DNA from: Bradyrhizobium ontarionense
GTDB lineage: Bacteria; Pseudomonadota; Alphaproteobacteria; Rhizobiales; Xanthobacteraceae
Reading direction: 5' to 3'
NCBI RefSeq assembly: GCF_021088345.1
Contig: NZ_CP088156.1
Location: 1,426,001-1,490,000 of the forward strand
Length of the DNA: 64,000 nt
In this document: positions 62,514-64,000 of the stretch, piece after piece
How the letters are laid out: each line of letters starts with the position of its first letter
Position numbering within the stretch: position 1 is the first letter of the stretch
Notes under the pieces: model-generated
Database searches by the model: none
Told to the model about the DNA's origin: nothing
Seen by the model: only the letters and a program-made list of their open reading frames with translations
Position numbers and translations under genes: made by a program

Positions 62514-63527
62514 ATGAACGATCTGAAGTCGATCATTGGCAAGGTGGCGACGGGAGCGCCGCTGTCCCGTGAGGAGGCCGCGTCCGCTTTCGACAGCATG
62601 ATGTCGGGCGAGGCCACGCCGTCGCAGATGGGCGCGCTGCTGATGGCGCTGCGCGTGCGCGGTGAGACGGTGGAGGAGATCACCGGCGCCGTCAGCGTGA
62701 TGCGAGCCAAGATGCTACGGGTCGATGCGCCGGCAACCGCAGTCGACATCGTCGGCACCGGCGGTGACGGCTCGGGCTCGGTGAACGTCTCGACCTGCGC
62801 CTCCTTCATCGTGGCCGGCGCCGGCGTACCGGTTGCGAAGCACGGCAATCGCGCGCTGTCATCGCGATCGGGCGCGGCCGACGTGCTCGCGGCGCTCGGC
62901 GTCAGGATCGATCTGAAGCCGGATCAGGTCGGGCAATGCGTGCGCGAGGCCGGCATCGGCTTCATGTTCGCGCCCGCCCACCATCCGGCCATGAAGAACG
63001 TCGGCCCGACCCGCGTCGAACTCGCCACCCGCACCATCTTCAACCTGCTGGGACCGTTGTCCAATCCGGCCGGTGTCAAGCGGCAGATGGTCGGCGTGTT
63101 TTCGCGGCAGTGGGTCGAGCCCTTGGCACAGGTGTTGAAGAATCTCGGCTCCGAAGCAGCCTGGGTCGTTCACGGCTCCGACGGGCTCGACGAGATCACC
63201 CTGACCGGGCCGACCTTCGTGGCTGCGCTCGAGAACGGCCGTATCAGCACCTTCGAGGTCTCGCCTGAGGAAGCCGGGCTCGGCCTGTGTGGCAGTGACG
63301 GGCTCAAGGGCGGCGACGCCGAGGCCAATGCCGTGGCGCTGCAGAGCGTACTCGACGGCCTGCCGAGCCCGTATCGCGACGTGGCCCTGCTCAACGCCGC
63401 CGCGGCCCTCGTCGTCGCAGGCCGCGCCAGGACGCTCAAGGACGGCGTCGCGATCGGCCGCGACTCGCTCGACAGCGGCGCCGCCGCGGCGCGGCTGAAG
63501 CAGCTGATCGCCGTCTCCAACAGCTGA
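62514..63527 (+). CDS. trpD: Anthranilate phosphoribosyltransferase
   Basis: 337 residues. Transfers phosphoribose to anthranilate in tryptophan synthesis. The PRPP-binding motif [15 protein letters not shown] lies near residue 80, with [19 protein letters not shown] and the C-terminal [15 protein letters not shown] 62514 was taken; a GTG directly before it is an alternative. trpC follows after 15 bases, and no trpE or trpG is in view. Confidence 0.97.
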   Translation: MNDLKSIIGKVATGAPLSREEAASAFDSMMSGEATPSQMGALLMALRVRGETVEEITGAVSVMRAKMLRVDAPATAVDIVGTGGDGSGSVNVSTCASFIVAGAGVPVAKHGNRALSSRSGAADVLAALGVRIDLKPDQVGQCVREAGIGFMFAPAHHPAMKNVGPTRVELATRTIFNLLGPLSNPAGVKRQMVGVFSRQWVEPLAQVLKNLGSEAAWVVHGSDGLDEITLTGPTFVAALENGRISTFEVSPEEAGLGLCGSDGLKGGDAEANAVALQSVLDGLPSPYRDVALLNAAAALVVAGRARTLKDGVAIGRDSLDSGAAAARLKQLIAVSNS

Positions 63528-63542
63528 TTAGCGGAGGGCGCC

Positions 63543-64000
63543 ATGTCCGACATCCTGGCCAAGATCGAAGCCTATAAGCGCGACGAGATCGCGGCCGCCA
63601 AGCGTGCGTGCCCATTGTCGGACCTCGAAGCGCGCGCCCGCGAGGCCTCGCCGCCGCGCGGCTTCGTTGCCGCGCTCCGCCGCAGACATGCGAGCGGCGA
63701 CTACGCGCTGATCGCGGAGGTGAAGAAGGCGTCGCCGTCGAAGGGCCTGATCCGCGCCGATTTCGACCCGCCGCAACTGGCGAAGGCCTATGAAGCCGGC
63801 GGGGCCGCCTGTCTTTCCGTGCTGACCGATACGCCCTCGTTCCAGGGGCATCTGGAGTTCATGGTGGCGGCACGGGCCGCGACCGCCCTCCCCGTGCTGC
63901 GCAAGGATTTCATGTTCGAGACCTATCAGGTGGTCGAGGCGCGCGCGCACGGCGCCGACTGCATTCTCATCATCATGGCGGCGCTCGATGACGCGGCTGC
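63543..64000 (+). CDS. trpC: Indole-3-glycerol phosphate synthase (3' end cut by window)
   Basis: At least 152 residues, running off the end of the window. Catalyses ring closure to indole-glycerol phosphate. Visible motifs are [34 protein letters not shown] (catalytic Glu-Lys-Lys region), and [13 protein letters not shown] (second catalytic Lys). It continues the trp gene order behind trpD. Confidence 0.95.
   Translation, partial: MSDILAKIEAYKRDEIAAAKRACPLSDLEARAREASPPRGFVAALRRRHASGDYALIAEVKKASPSKGLIRADFDPPQLAKAYEAGGAACLSVLTDTPSFQGHLEFMVAARAATALPVLRKDFMFETYQVVEARAHGADCILIIMAALDDAA

Overview
The window is high-GC chromosomal DNA whose gene content and order point to an alphaproteobacterium of the Bradyrhizobium type (order Hyphomicrobiales). 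Supporting signs are dgt next to erpA, the pdhA-pdhB-pdhC-lpdA block with a lipoyl domain on the E1 beta subunit, eno, kdsA, pyrG and secG close together, ppiD followed by trpD-trpC, and several dispersed palindromic repeat families that I recall from Bradyrhizobium intergenic DNA. The genus is inferred from memory of gene order, not from a search. I found no rRNA, tRNA, CRISPR array or transposase gene.

Layout. 1-4.0 kb: dgt (cut by the window edge), erpA and a large membrane hybrid histidine kinase. 4.0-11.5 kb: repeat-rich spacers around a small metallophosphoesterase, two small membrane proteins, a LysR regulator divergent from a two-component flavoprotein monooxygenase and its flavin reductase, and xthA. 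11.5-25.4 kb: a chromosomal class A beta-lactamase converging on a long one-directional nitrogen-scavenging locus. In transcription order this locus holds an AmiC-like cytosolic amide sensor, a five-gene UrtABCDE/Liv-type ABC importer, an amidase-signature amidase, a small ABM-type protein, then ureE, ureF, fused ureAB, a divergent ureC, ureG and ureD. Most neighbours overlap by 1-8 bases, so the locus probably imports short amides or urea, hydrolyses amides, and releases ammonia through urease.

25.5-40.2 kb: an acetyltransferase, a Sel1-repeat exported protein, ilvD, a TctC-type binding protein, threonine synthase, the complete pyruvate dehydrogenase operon (with a DUF5076-like gene and a small membrane gene embedded), an FtsB/DivIC protein, a second acetyltransferase, a class II aldolase-like protein and an FMN reductase. 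40.3-50.4 kb: a serine hydrolase, a lower-GC membrane protein, exported metal-dependent hydrolases, a quinone-oxidoreductase-like dehydrogenase, eno, queF, then a repeat-rich islet with two orphan genes. 50.4-64 kb: MFS transporter coupled to kdsA, a NIPSNAP protein, an OmpR-type two-component system, a PmtA-like methyltransferase, pyrG, secG, a HTH-cupin regulator with an acetyltransferase, tpiA, ppiD, trpD and the start of trpC.

The repeats are the most conspicuous non-genic content. Two inverted copies of a ~400-bp element (near 4.1-4.5 and 49.7-50.2 kb) keep a nested hairpin, with one compensated base pair. One palindromic family (here called R2) sits within 15 bases of a stop codon at all three places it occurs. 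Another family (R6) has 15-bp terminal arms and brackets an orphan gene.
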